Positions 45,836 through 54,202 are shown, counted from the first letter of the stretch. The stretch: DNA of 64,000 nucleotides from Anaerostipes sp. (GCA_028704435.1 JAQWFL010000006.1:1-64000), one strand, 5' to 3'. Made by a program: numbers and translations. The notes: generated from the sequence alone by a model not told the origin.

Positions 45836-46726
45836 ATGGAAATTAGAGTGCTTCGTTATTTTCTGACAGTAGTTAGGGAAGAAAGCATTACAAAAGCTTC
45901 TGAAATTTTACATATTACCCAGCCAACGCTTTCACGTCAACTTGCTCACATGGAGGAAGAAATCGGTGTGAAGCTGTTCCACCGGGGAAGACGGAAAATT
46001 AAATTAACAAATGAGGGAATCCTTCTTCGTCGCCGTGCAGAAGAAATTTTGCAGCTTGTGGATAAAACAGAAAAGGAATTGGTGGAACAGGAAGAACAGG
46101 TGGAAGGAAAAATTTCCATTGGTTGTGGAGAAATAGCCGCGGTACAGGTTTTGCCCAAACTCATGGAAACTTTTCGACAAAAATATCCACGGGTCAACTT
46201 CGATATTTTTACGGCTACGGCAGATTTGGTAAAGGAACAGATGGATAAGGGTCTTTTGGATGTTGGACTGCTTCTTGAGCCCATTGATATTGAAAAATAC
46301 GAGTTTATTCGCTTGCCTATAAAAGAAAGATGGGTGGTTCTAATGCCGCCGGATGATCCACTGTCTGAGAAAGATGCTGTAACTGCAAAGGACTTGTCTG
46401 TATTGCCCCTGATTCTTCCACGGCGTATGAAGGTACAGAATGAGTTATCAAGCTGGTTTGGTAACTACTATGATAGACTGAATGTTGTTTTTACTAGTAA
46501 TTTAAGTACCAATAGTGCAATTATGGTTGATGGCGGATTGGCATATTCCGTAGTAATTGAAGGTGCAGTGACCTTCTGGGATCAATCCAAGATTACATAT
46601 AGGCCGCTTATCCCTCCCCTTACAGCGACCAGTGTACTTGCATGGAAACGGGGACAGCCATTTAGCCCGGCAACCACAAAATTTATTAATCACATTCAAT
46701 GCTTTTTAGGCATTGGTGAACCATAA
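45836..46726 (+). CDS. LysR-family transcriptional regulator
   Basis: 296 residues; the ATG at 45836 follows GGAGGTGA. The N-terminal winged helix-turn-helix (1-60) reads MEIRVLRYFLTVVREESITK and LHITQPTLSRQLAHMEEEIG; the rest is a substrate-binding-type effector domain. It is the first gene of a redox island (flavodoxins, DUF4405, MATE, cupin, alcohol dehydrogenase), all on the same strand, and probably controls it. This stretch looks visibly less AT-rich than its surroundings, suggesting acquisition (by eye only). Confidence 0.92.
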   Translation: MEIRVLRYFLTVVREESITKASEILHITQPTLSRQLAHMEEEIGVKLFHRGRRKIKLTNEGILLRRRAEEILQLVDKTEKELVEQEEQVEGKISIGCGEIAAVQVLPKLMETFRQKYPRVNFDIFTATADLVKEQMDKGLLDVGLLLEPIDIEKYEFIRLPIKERWVVLMPPDDPLSEKDAVTAKDLSVLPLILPRRMKVQNELSSWFGNYYDRLNVVFTSNLSTNSAIMVDGGLAYSVVIEGAVTFWDQSKITYRPLIPPLTATSVLAWKRGQPFSPATTKFINHIQCFLGIGEP

Positions 46727-46737
46727 AAACTAAGTAT

Positions 46738-46766
46738 TTGATATACAATAATCGTCCAAATATAAT
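46738..46766 (+). promoter_or_regulatory. Promoter upstream of the lipoprotein flavodoxin
   Basis: TTGATA (46738-46743), 17 bp, TATAAT (46761-46766). Transcription would start just at the following hairpin. Confidence 0.65.
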
Positions 46767-46769
46767 GTA

Positions 46770-46817
46770 GGTGTAGAGATAGAGCATATGCTTTGATTTC
46801 TGCACCTGCATTTTTTT
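46770..46817 (+). terminator. Terminator-like hairpin between promoter and flavodoxin gene
   Basis: GGTGTAGA (46770-46777) pairs with TCTGCACC (46799-46806), enclosing an AGCATATGCT palindrome, then TGCA and seven T (46811-46817). It is either the LysR terminator or an attenuator, because it lies after a good promoter and before the gene. Confidence 0.6.
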
Positions 46818-46848
46818 GCTGGAAAAATAAAAAACGGAGGATTTTGTA

Positions 46849-47514
46849 ATGAAAAAAATAATTAGGATTTTACTTTCTATGGTTATAATATTAGGACTTG
46901 TAGCCTGTGGTAATTCAGCAAGTCAGTCGTCTAAAAAAGAAACTACAGAAAAGAGCAGTGCAGATGCTGAGAGTACAGATGTTTCTGAAAGTCAGTCAGA
47001 AGATACCAAAGAGTCCCAAGTGAAGGGAAACAAGGTTCTGGTTGTGTATTTCTCTGCTACAAATACTACAAAGGGTGTAGCGAAACACATTGCAAATGGG
47101 CTAAACGCAGATATTTATGAAATTGTTCCCAAAGATCCTTACACAGACGCAGATCTTGATTATGACGATAACAACAGCCGTTCTACTCTAGAAATGAATG
47201 ACCCGGATGCTCGTCCTGCTATTTCAGGTAGTGTGGAAAACATGAAACAGTATACAATCGTTTTTATCGGTTATCCCATCTGGTGGGGAGAAGCACCGAG
47301 AATTATTAACACTTTTGTAGAAAGCTATGATTTCTCTGGAAAGACCATTGTGCCTTTCTGCACTTCTGGCGGCAGTGGTATGGGTTCTAGTGCAACTAAT
47401 TTAGAACAGCTCACAAGTGGTGCAAAATGGCTTTCCGGCAGACGCTTAAACGGCAGTGATTCTCAGGATACCGTGATGGAATGGGTAAACGGACTTGGCT
47501 TGAATCTTGAATGA
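46849..47514 (+). CDS. Lipoprotein flavodoxin
   Basis: 221 residues: signal peptide with lipobox LVAC at about 17-20, a Ser/Glu/Lys-rich linker (22-60), then a flavodoxin domain. The FMN phosphate loop is YFSATNTTKGVA near 70-81, and GYPIWWGEAPRI near 140 with FCTSGGSGMG near 170 frame the isoalloxazine site. It would sit on the outer face of the membrane. Close relative of the cytoplasmic flavodoxin at 49.7 kb; the adjacent DUF4405 heme-type protein could be its electron partner (inference). Confidence 0.9.
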   Translation: MKKIIRILLSMVIILGLVACGNSASQSSKKETTEKSSADAESTDVSESQSEDTKESQVKGNKVLVVYFSATNTTKGVAKHIANGLNADIYEIVPKDPYTDADLDYDDNNSRSTLEMNDPDARPAISGSVENMKQYTIVFIGYPIWWGEAPRIINTFVESYDFSGKTIVPFCTSGGSGMGSSATNLEQLTSGAKWLSGRRLNGSDSQDTVMEWVNGLGLNLE

Positions 47515-47567
47515 TAATTAAAGTATCAGACAATGGGTTTGATTGTTAAGGGAAGGAGAAAAGTTGT

Positions 47568-48269
47568 TTGAAGTCAAAAATGAAAATAAAAATAGGGATT
47601 GACCTTCTGATGACGGTGCTGCTCCTTCTTCTAATGGTCTATCAAATTACAGGCCAGGAACTTCATGAGTGGATAGGAGCCGGGATGCTTGCCCTATTTC
47701 TGCTGCATAACATTTTGAATATCCAATGGTATGGAAACCTGTTGAAATGGAAATATACCTTGCTGCGTGTGCTACAGGTTCTCATCAACATAAGTGTTCT
47801 TGCTTCCGTGCTGTGTTTGGGGTTCAGCGGAATCGTGCTGTCTCGCTATGTATTTGCAGGGCTCCCCATTGGAGGACCAATGGCAACTGCGAGAACGATG
47901 CATCTGGCAGCGTCCTATTGGGGATTTGTGCTGATGAGCATTCACTTAGGTTTTCACTGGAGCATGATTCTTGGAGTGTTTCGCAGATTAAGGAGCGAAA
48001 AGAAAATGTCTGCCGTATTTGTATGGTTGATGCGTTTTGCAGCAATTTGTATCGCTGGGTTTGGAGCCTACTGTTTTTATAGTGCAAATATTGCTTCTTA
48101 TATGTTTTTGAAACAAGAGTTTGTATTCTTTGATTTTGAACAGAGTGCTGTATCCATATTTGCAGAGTACATTGCCATGATGGGATTATGGGTTTTTATC
48201 AGCTTTTATGCTATAAAAGGGTTTATGATGCTTACATTGAAAAAAAGAAAAAACAGAGACAGAGTATGA
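47568..48269 (+). CDS. DUF4405 membrane protein, likely heme b-binding
   Basis: Starts at TTG 47568 behind AAGGAGA. 233 residues with about six membrane helices. Histidines fall in or next to membrane helices: His33 (ELHEWIG), His47 (FLLHNIL), one in TMHLAAS near 112, and a pair in SIHLGFHW near 124-130, the pattern of cytochrome b561-like bis-histidine heme sites and typical of DUF4405. It probably moves electrons across the membrane to or from the lipoprotein flavodoxin upstream. Its last bases overlap a possible MATE start. Confidence 0.85.
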   Translation: MKSKMKIKIGIDLLMTVLLLLLMVYQITGQELHEWIGAGMLALFLLHNILNIQWYGNLLKWKYTLLRVLQVLINISVLASVLCLGFSGIVLSRYVFAGLPIGGPMATARTMHLAASYWGFVLMSIHLGFHWSMILGVFRRLRSEKKMSAVFVWLMRFAAICIAGFGAYCFYSANIASYMFLKQEFVFFDFEQSAVSIFAEYIAMMGLWVFISFYAIKGFMMLTLKKRKNRDRV

Positions 48270-48307
48270 AGTCCGTTAAAAATGAGTCTGCGAGAAAGGA
48301 GACAGAT

Positions 48308-49633
48308 GTGTTTACAAATGCACAATTAAGGAAAATGATTATACCTCTGTTCTTTGAGCAGATGCTGGTATTGATGGTGGGACTTGCAGATACCCTTGTA
48401 ATCAGCTATGTAGGAGAGGAAGCGGTATCCGGGGTGGCACTTGTCAATCAGTTCAACACAATTTTTATTTACTTGTTCACAGCCTTGGCTTCAGGCGGGT
48501 CTGTTGTAATCAGTCAATATATTGGTAAAAAAGCCAATGGTTCTGCAGGGAAATCTGCCAGTCAACTTTTGTCCTTTTCTGCGATTTTTTCAACGCTGGT
48601 TGCTGTGGTGGTACTGGTTGGAAACGAAAGTATACTTGGTCTGCTGTTTGGTAAGGTGGAAGTTTCTGTAATGCAGGCTTGTATTACATATCTTAGGATT
48701 TCAACATATTCATATCCGGCACTGGCAGTTTATAACGCCGGAGCCGCCCTTTTCCGCAGCATTGGAAAAACCAGTGTAACTATGCATCTGTCAATGGCGT
48801 CCAATACCATCAATGTGGTTGGAAATTTCATAGGCGTGTTTGTACTGCATAGAGGTGTGGCAGGTGTTGCATACCCTTCTCTATTGGCAAGGACTTTTTC
48901 AGCCGTGGTAATTACTATTCTATGTTTTAGAGAAAAAAATGGGGTATTTTATCGCTGGCAATGGATCTTTCAGTGGAAGCAGAAGCTCATGAAGCAAATA
49001 TTGAAAATCGCTATTCCAAATGGAATGGAAAATGGTGTTTTCCAGTTGGTAAAAGTGGCGCTCAGCAGTATCGTTGCATTATTTGGAACATACCAGATTG
49101 CAGCAAATGGAGTAGCACAAACCATCTGGTCGTTGGCTGCTTTGGCTGGGGTCGCTATGGGACCAGTGTTTATTACAGTTATTGGGCAGTGCATGGGAAA
49201 CGGAGATATAGAAGCTGCGGATTATTATTTTAAGAAATTGACAAAAATCACGCTTTTACTTTCATCGGCATGGAACTTGTTGGTTTTTCTTTTAACGCCA
49301 TTGTTTATGCATTTCTATGCTTTGGAACCAGATACAAAACAGCTTGTGATTGTACTTGTCCTGATTCATAACTTTTTCAATGCTGTTGCTTTTCCATTTT
49401 CGGGTGCGTTCAGCAATGGGCTGAGAGCTGCGGGGGATGTGAAATTTACTATGTATGTTTCTGTTATATCCACCATAGCGGTACGTCTGCTTATGTCATG
49501 GTTTTTTGGAGTTGTCCTGCAAATGGGTGTAATGGGGATTGCCATTGCAATGGTGTATGATTGGGTGGTTCGAGCAGTCATATTGATTTGGAGGCAGAAA
49601 TCAGGGAAGTGGAAAATATTTCGGGTAATATAA
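48308..49633 (+). CDS. MATE family efflux transporter (redox island)
   Basis: Second MATE pump of the window. GTG at 48308 with AAAGGAG 6 nt upstream gives 441 residues; an in-frame ATG at 48266 overlapping the DUF4405 stop has no good ribosome-binding site, so the longer form is less likely. About twelve membrane segments; QLRKMIIPLFFEQML at the start and a central ALFRSIGKTSVTMHL segment are MATE-typical. Same island as the flavodoxins. Substrate unknown. Confidence 0.87.
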   Translation: MFTNAQLRKMIIPLFFEQMLVLMVGLADTLVISYVGEEAVSGVALVNQFNTIFIYLFTALASGGSVVISQYIGKKANGSAGKSASQLLSFSAIFSTLVAVVVLVGNESILGLLFGKVEVSVMQACITYLRISTYSYPALAVYNAGAALFRSIGKTSVTMHLSMASNTINVVGNFIGVFVLHRGVAGVAYPSLLARTFSAVVITILCFREKNGVFYRWQWIFQWKQKLMKQILKIAIPNGMENGVFQLVKVALSSIVALFGTYQIAANGVAQTIWSLAALAGVAMGPVFITVIGQCMGNGDIEAADYYFKKLTKITLLLSSAWNLLVFLLTPLFMHFYALEPDTKQLVIVLVLIHNFFNAVAFPFSGAFSNGLRAAGDVKFTMYVSVISTIAVRLLMSWFFGVVLQMGVMGIAIAMVYDWVVRAVILIWRQKSGKWKIFRVI

Positions 49634-49691
49634 ATCAGTTTTAATTACCAATTTGTAACTATTCAACAGTATTTTTTATGGAGGTATGATT

Positions 49692-50168
49692 ATGAACAAG
49701 AAAATTTTAGTAGCATATTTTTCAGCAAGCGGTGTGACTGCAAAAGTAGCAAAGAAGTTGGCAAAGACAGCGAAGGCAGACCTTTATGAAATCGAGCCAG
49801 AGTCTCCGTACACGAGTGTCGATTTGAATTGGACAGATAAGAAAAGTCGCAGCAGCATGGAAAGGAATAACCCGGAATTCCGACCTGCCATAGCTGGTAA
49901 GGTGGATGCTATGGAGCAATACGAAGTGGTATTTGTGGGTTTTCCTATCTGGTGGTATGTGGCTCCTACAATTATCAATACTTTTTTGGAGAGTTATGAT
50001 TTTTCCGGTAAAACAATTATTCCATTTGCTACTTCTGGCGGTAGTGGAATGGGGAAAACAAAGGAAAGACTTGCTCCAAGCTGCCCTGGTGCAAGGTTAC
50101 TGAATGGGAAGATGTTAAATGGCAGTCTTTCTCAGGCGGAAATGAAGAAATGGGTAGATAGTATATGA
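49692..50168 (+). CDS. Flavodoxin
   Basis: Cytoplasmic flavodoxin of 158 residues; ATG 49692 has GGAGG 7 nt upstream. FMN loop YFSASGVTAKVA at 9-20, GFPIWWYVAPTI near 88 and FATSGGSGMGKT near 118. It shares order and motifs with the lipoprotein flavodoxin at 46.8 kb, so the two are probably paralogues placed on opposite sides of the membrane. Confidence 0.9.
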   Translation: MNKKILVAYFSASGVTAKVAKKLAKTAKADLYEIEPESPYTSVDLNWTDKKSRSSMERNNPEFRPAIAGKVDAMEQYEVVFVGFPIWWYVAPTIINTFLESYDFSGKTIIPFATSGGSGMGKTKERLAPSCPGARLLNGKMLNGSLSQAEMKKWVDSI

Positions 50169-50209
50169 AAGCAGGTGGCGACTTCATCAGATGTTAAAGG
50201 AGAAAAATA

Positions 50210-50611
50210 ATGAATAAAGAATTCAATCAAATCTTCCCATTGGGAGAGAAAAATGATACTTATGCACAGTATTTCATTGGACAGAGTTACCTGTCTATGT
50301 TGACAACGGATAGAATTGGAATTGCCAATGTAACCTTTGAGCCTGGATGTCGAAACAACTGGCATATCCATCATAAAGGCGGACAGATTTTACTTTGTAC
50401 TGCTGGGCGTGGATATTATCAAGAATGGGGAAAACCCGCACAGGAAATGAAGCCTGGAGATGTCATCAATATCCCGCCAGAAGTGAAACACTGGCATGGG
50501 GCTACCCCTGATAGCTGGTTTTCCCATTTAGCAGTAGAGATTCCGGCAGAAGGAAGTTCCAACCAATGGCTGGAAGAAGTAAACGAACAAGAGTATAGCA
50601 GATTGAAATAA
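50210..50611 (+). CDS. Cupin domain protein
   Basis: 133-residue single-domain cupin. Metal-binding motif 1 is visible as NNWHIHHKGGQILLC near 42-57 with two histidines and a nearby glutamine/glutamate, and motif 2 as IPPEVKHWHGATPD near 92-105. Such cupins are often annotated as carboxymuconolactone-type or quinone-related, but no substrate can be read. AAAGGAGA precedes the ATG; ADH follows after 13 bp. Confidence 0.85.
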   Translation: MNKEFNQIFPLGEKNDTYAQYFIGQSYLSMLTTDRIGIANVTFEPGCRNNWHIHHKGGQILLCTAGRGYYQEWGKPAQEMKPGDVINIPPEVKHWHGATPDSWFSHLAVEIPAEGSSNQWLEEVNEQEYSRLK

Positions 50612-50624
50612 GGAGGGTACTATC

Positions 50625-51791
50625 GTGTTAGGAAATTTTTCATATTTAAATCCAACGAAACTTTATTTTGGAGAAGATTCCCTTGAAGCTCTAAAGGAGG
50701 AGCTCCCCAAATACGGAAACACGGTGCAGCTCATTTACGGTGGCGGTTCTATCAAGAAAAACGGTATTTACAGTCAGGTTATGGAACTGCTAAAAGCAAG
50801 TGGAAAGACCATTGTTGAAGATGGTGGTGTGATGCCAAATCCTACGGTAGAGAAATTACGGGATGGTGTTCGGATTGCCAGAGAGAATCAGGTAGATTTT
50901 CTGCTGGCTGTAGGTGGTGGTTCTTGTTGTGATTACGCCAAGGCAGTTTCCGTGTCAGTTCATTGCGACGAAGATCCATGGGAGAAGTATTATATTCGCT
51001 TTGAGGAACCGGACTGCAAAATCATTCCCGTTGGCTGTGTGCTGACGATGGTGGGAACCGGAAGCGAGATGAATGGAGGAGCAGTTATTACCAATCATGA
51101 GCAAAAATTGAAAATCGGTCATGTTTTTGGCAATCATGTAATGCCTAAGTTTACAATCCTAAATCCCAAATTCACATTTACCCTGCCCAAGGATCAAATG
51201 GTGGCAGGCATCTATGATATTTTCAACCATATTTGCGAACAGTATTTTTCAGGAGAAGATGATAATACCAGTGACTATATCAGCGAAGGGTTGATGAAAT
51301 CAGTGGTTCACAGTTCCCTGATTGCCATTGGTAATCCAGAAGATTATGAAGCAAGATCAAATATTATGTGGACAGCAACTTGGGCACTGAATACGCTTGT
51401 TTCTATGGGAAAAAGTACAGACTGGATGGTTCATATGCTTGGGCAGTCCGTAGGTGCATACACCAATGCGACTCATGGAATGACCCTTTCTGCGGTGTCA
51501 CTACCGTACTATCGGCATATTATGCCTTATGGTTTGGCAAAGTTTTTCCGTTTTGCGGTGAATGTATGGGGAGTTGATACCAACGGGAAATCCAAGGAAC
51601 AGATTGGAAAAGAAGGTCTTTCCCGCATGGAAAGCTGGATGAAGGAATTAGGCCTTGTGATGAAGCTCCGTGATTTAGGTGTAACAGATGAAATGCTGGG
51701 AGGAATTGCAGATGGAACATTTATTATGGAAGGTGGCTACAAGGTGTTGACCAAAGATGAGGTATTAGATATTCTAAAGAACAGTTTGTAA
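50625..51791 (+). CDS. Iron-containing alcohol dehydrogenase
   Basis: NAD(P)H-dependent aldehyde/alcohol oxidoreductase of the BDH/YqhD type. GTG start behind AGGAGGG; 388 residues. The nucleotide motif is AVGGGSCCDYAK near 93-104, and the iron ligands fall in GIYDIFNHICEQYF near 191-205 (Asp, His) and DWMVHMLGQSVGAYTNATHG near 264-283 (two His). It ends the redox island and may dispose of aldehydes or regenerate NAD(P)+. Confidence 0.92.
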   Translation: MLGNFSYLNPTKLYFGEDSLEALKEELPKYGNTVQLIYGGGSIKKNGIYSQVMELLKASGKTIVEDGGVMPNPTVEKLRDGVRIARENQVDFLLAVGGGSCCDYAKAVSVSVHCDEDPWEKYYIRFEEPDCKIIPVGCVLTMVGTGSEMNGGAVITNHEQKLKIGHVFGNHVMPKFTILNPKFTFTLPKDQMVAGIYDIFNHICEQYFSGEDDNTSDYISEGLMKSVVHSSLIAIGNPEDYEARSNIMWTATWALNTLVSMGKSTDWMVHMLGQSVGAYTNATHGMTLSAVSLPYYRHIMPYGLAKFFRFAVNVWGVDTNGKSKEQIGKEGLSRMESWMKELGLVMKLRDLGVTDEMLGGIADGTFIMEGGYKVLTKDEVLDILKNSL

Positions 51792-51833
51792 GGAATGAAA
51801 AAATGTTGTAGATAGAATAATGCACTTATCAAA

Positions 51834-52189
51834 TTGACTATGATTTGCTATGTTTTGAAACCATACTTTGCTTCTGTAAAACAAACAAGAACAAGCGAAG
51901 TAACGGTAGACAAATATATTGAGCATATGGAAGCTATTATTTACAATAAATTGCGTTTCCGTGGTTTTAAAGTTGATGTGGGTGTTGTAGAATCAAGAGG
52001 AAGAGACGAGACTGGGAAAGAAATAAGAAAGCAGTTAAAAATTGGTTTTATTGCCACCAAGGGCAGCAAAAATATTACATCCAATCAGCTTATGCAATTC
52101 CTGATGAGGAGAAATACAAACAGGGAACCACATCCTTTGACAAAGCCAATGAAACAGAATATGTTCAAGGCAATATAAGAATAGAATAA
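51834..52189 (+). pseudogene. Fragment of an AAA/DUF4143 ATP-binding protein
   Basis: Only the tail region of this family remains. The first frame reads IYNKLRFRGFKVDVGVVES then RKQLKIGFIATKGSK, typical of DUF4143 proteins. One A is missing in the run near 52070; with it restored the frame continues KYYIQSAYAIPDEEK and ends at 52189. The N-terminal ATPase and the last ~60 residues are gone. A terminator follows directly. This marks a deletion-prone accessory zone. Confidence 0.75.
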
Positions 52190-52191
52190 TT

Positions 52192-52229
52192 GCAGTCGAC
52201 TGGATTTGTGATCTGGTCGGCTGTTTTTT
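52192..52229 (+). terminator. Terminator after the DUF4143 fragment
   Basis: GCAGTCGAC (52192-52200) pairs with GTCGGCTGT (52216-52224, two wobbles), followed by six T. The 220 bp from here to 52450 hold only the promoter and hairpin listed next. Confidence 0.72.
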
Positions 52230-52324
52230 AAGTAATGTTGATTGAACCATGAAATCCGAATTTAGGTGCTCAAAGGAAGGGGGAAAAAGTAAGGAAAATG
52301 CATATGGTTTTCCATGTTCTAATT

Positions 52325-52333
52325 TGATATAAT
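52325..52333 (+). promoter_or_regulatory. Extended -10 promoter for the cysteine-cluster protein
   Basis: TGA before TATAAT (52328-52333). The leader then carries a perfect 10-bp hairpin. Confidence 0.55.
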
Positions 52334-52378
52334 CAGTTTATGACAAATTTGAGTTGACCGAGCTGAAAGCGAGGGATG

Positions 52379-52401
52379 CTTCTTGACTGAAAGTCAAGAA
52401 G
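52379..52401 (+). promoter_or_regulatory. Leader hairpin
   Basis: CTTCTTGACT (52379-52388) pairs perfectly with AGTCAAGAAG (52392-52401) around GAA, 50 bp before the start codon at 52451. No T-run follows. Confidence 0.5.
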
Positions 52402-52450
52402 ATGGAACTGATAGTAACTTACAACTTTGAAGTGGCTGAGGGTGAGCGGA

Positions 52451-53599
52451 ATGAAATTAAGTAAGACATGCAAAACTTGTGAATTTGTTTTTTGTAAAGA
52501 GAATGCAGATGATGGTAAATGTGAATACAGCGGCGAAATAGTACCAGAAGGCAAAGGATGTGATGCATGGGGAGCATCGTTGGAGTATTATTCGGAGATT
52601 ACTCAAAATGCCCCATGGTATATTAAAGAGCCATACGACAGATATCAAATAAGTTATAATCAATTCTTGGATTTTTTACAAAAGGATGGAGAGGGGATAG
52701 GAATTGAAATCAACATTTATGATGCCATTGAAAGGATTTATGGTTTAATGTCATGGGAACTGGCTGGGGTGTTAGATGTAGCTATAGGGGTAATTGGATA
52801 TGCCAGATGTCGAGGGACAATCGCCAAGAGAAAGAAGTCGTTTTCAAGCAGGTTACATATTCCAGAGAGATTTTTTGATAAGTTCTTATCTACTGATTTT
52901 GATGCGTTGAAAAGATGTAGAGAGGAATTCTATAAGTTTTATGGAAGTGAAATGATAGAAAAACTTAAGCAAAATGGTATCAATGCAATGGATGAAAAAT
53001 TTCAAAGAGATATTGCTATTGATAAAGTAAGAAATGAAAAATACCGAGAGGAAAACCAATATAAATATCAGTACAAGGAGAAAGATAAAATGTATCATGA
53101 TTTATCAGATGATTATAAATCTAGGGATTATGTAGTAGCTATAACATTAAAGGAAGGGGAATATTTCGGGAATATATTTTATGAATACAGTTATGGTGGC
53201 TATGGTTTATCTGTTACAATAATGAGTGACATATTAGAATTTATTGAAAATCTTAGCCGTGAAGAGATTGAAGAATTAAATGAAGAAGGATTGCTGAATA
53301 ATAACATGGGTTTGAAATCGGATATTGATGGAAAAGAGATTCACTTTGAATTAAGAAATGAAAACGGTAATGTTTTAAAAAAGACAGTGCCTGAGGAAGA
53401 ATTGCAGAAATATATTGTGGGATATGAGATGATTAGATGTGATGGCCACGGGATGAAAAAGGAGCGGAGAAAGTGTATTTCTTGTAAAAACTTTCAGCCA
53501 ATAGAGGGCTGTGCAAAAGGAAACTGTTCTGCTGGAGGCGAGGTGGTTCAACGGAGCAAAATCATATGCGCCTTTGATTATGTTCCGATAGAAAAATAA
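52451..53599 (+). CDS. Unrecognised protein with duplicated terminal cysteine clusters
   Basis: 382 residues from ATG 52451. Two similar clusters sit at the ends: Cys7-x2-Cys10-x4-Cys15-x8-Cys24-x12-Cys37 and Cys342-x2-Cys345-x8-Cys354-x4-Cys359-x13-Cys373, both followed by an aromatic (DAW, AFD) and sharing a GE-x-V stretch. They look like two copies of one zinc or iron-sulfur module. The middle holds a Lys/Glu/Tyr-rich helix (about 195-215) and a beta-rich part (YVVAITLKEGEYFGNIFYEY). I do not recognise the family. It sits in the accessory zone with its own promoter. Confidence 0.7.
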   Translation: MKLSKTCKTCEFVFCKENADDGKCEYSGEIVPEGKGCDAWGASLEYYSEITQNAPWYIKEPYDRYQISYNQFLDFLQKDGEGIGIEINIYDAIERIYGLMSWELAGVLDVAIGVIGYARCRGTIAKRKKSFSSRLHIPERFFDKFLSTDFDALKRCREEFYKFYGSEMIEKLKQNGINAMDEKFQRDIAIDKVRNEKYREENQYKYQYKEKDKMYHDLSDDYKSRDYVVAITLKEGEYFGNIFYEYSYGGYGLSVTIMSDILEFIENLSREEIEELNEEGLLNNNMGLKSDIDGKEIHFELRNENGNVLKKTVPEEELQKYIVGYEMIRCDGHGMKKERRKCISCKNFQPIEGCAKGNCSAGGEVVQRSKIICAFDYVPIEK

Positions 53600-53638
53600 T
53601 AGAGATTTGGACTAGGCATTGTATAAAATGGTGGGGTT

Positions 53639-53701
53639 ATGAAAAGAAAATTTAAATACATGAGAAATATACTTTTAGATTACAATTGTTTCATGGAATG
53701 A
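53639..53701 (+). CDS. Possible 20-codon leader ORF coupled to the next gene
   Basis: ATG at 53639 behind GGTGGGG encodes about 20 residues (KRKFKYMRNILLDYNCFME) and its TGA overlaps the ATG at 53698. Either it is a coupled leader peptide, or it is the true N-terminus of the next protein separated by a frameshift. Confidence 0.35.
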   Translation: MKRKFKYMRNILLDYNCFME

Positions 53702-54135
53702 TATTATTAATAAATCGTGTTTTAAAAGTATTTCCAGATATGGCAAGTAAGATAAATAATGAAAATATTTGGATTAATAATAATCTGGATGATATATATT
53801 ACTATGAAGTATATATGAATTCGGAAGAATATGCAGAAGAAATGATGGAGAGAATGGAGGCAGAAACAGAATATTATGCAGAACATCCAGAAGAATTGGA
53901 ATCAATGGAAGAAACGGAAGAGGATAAGTTGCATCGTAAAATAAATGAAGCAATTTGGGCAGGAAAGGTTGACATAATTAAGAAATATTTTCCGGAAATA
54001 GATAAAAATAATAAGCAAATTCAATCAGAATTGACATGGAGTGTAGCGAAAGATGTCATGAAAGATAAAGAACTTAGAAAAATGTATCATGAAAAATATG
54101 GTATGAAATACAAAATGAGGAAAGAAAAAAGATAA
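53698..54135 (+). CDS. Hypothetical charged protein
   Basis: 145 residues from the ATGA overlap at 53698, with no ribosome-binding site of its own. Very rich in Glu, Lys, Met and Tyr, with a likely coiled stretch (EEYAEEMMERMEAETEYY near 43-60) and a basic C-terminus. It has no membrane segment or known motif. It could be the accessory partner of the upstream cysteine-cluster gene, 99 bp away. Not recognised. Confidence 0.5.
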   Translation: MILLINRVLKVFPDMASKINNENIWINNNLDDIYYYEVYMNSEEYAEEMMERMEAETEYYAEHPEELESMEETEEDKLHRKINEAIWAGKVDIIKKYFPEIDKNNKQIQSELTWSVAKDVMKDKELRKMYHEKYGMKYKMRKEKR

Positions 54136-54153
54136 AAATATTGTGTCCTATAC

Positions 54154-54182
54154 TTGACATAAGCTGAGGGTAATACTAGAAT
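54154..54182 (+). promoter_or_regulatory. Promoter upstream of the ABC-permease remnant
   Basis: TTGACA (54154-54159), 17 bp, TAGAAT (54177-54182). Strong, though the gene behind it is broken. Confidence 0.6.
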
Positions 54183-54202
54183 AACAGCAGTATTTTTTAT
54201 AA

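Noticed and set aside
47726-48087. Overlapping ORFs inside the DUF4405 gene on both strands
   Set aside because: The DUF4405 frame has membrane helices, conserved histidines and a ribosome-binding site; these do not.
48266-48307. Longer MATE start at ATG 48266
   Set aside because: No ribosome-binding site; GTG 48308 has AAAGGAG at ideal spacing. The longer form is not excluded.
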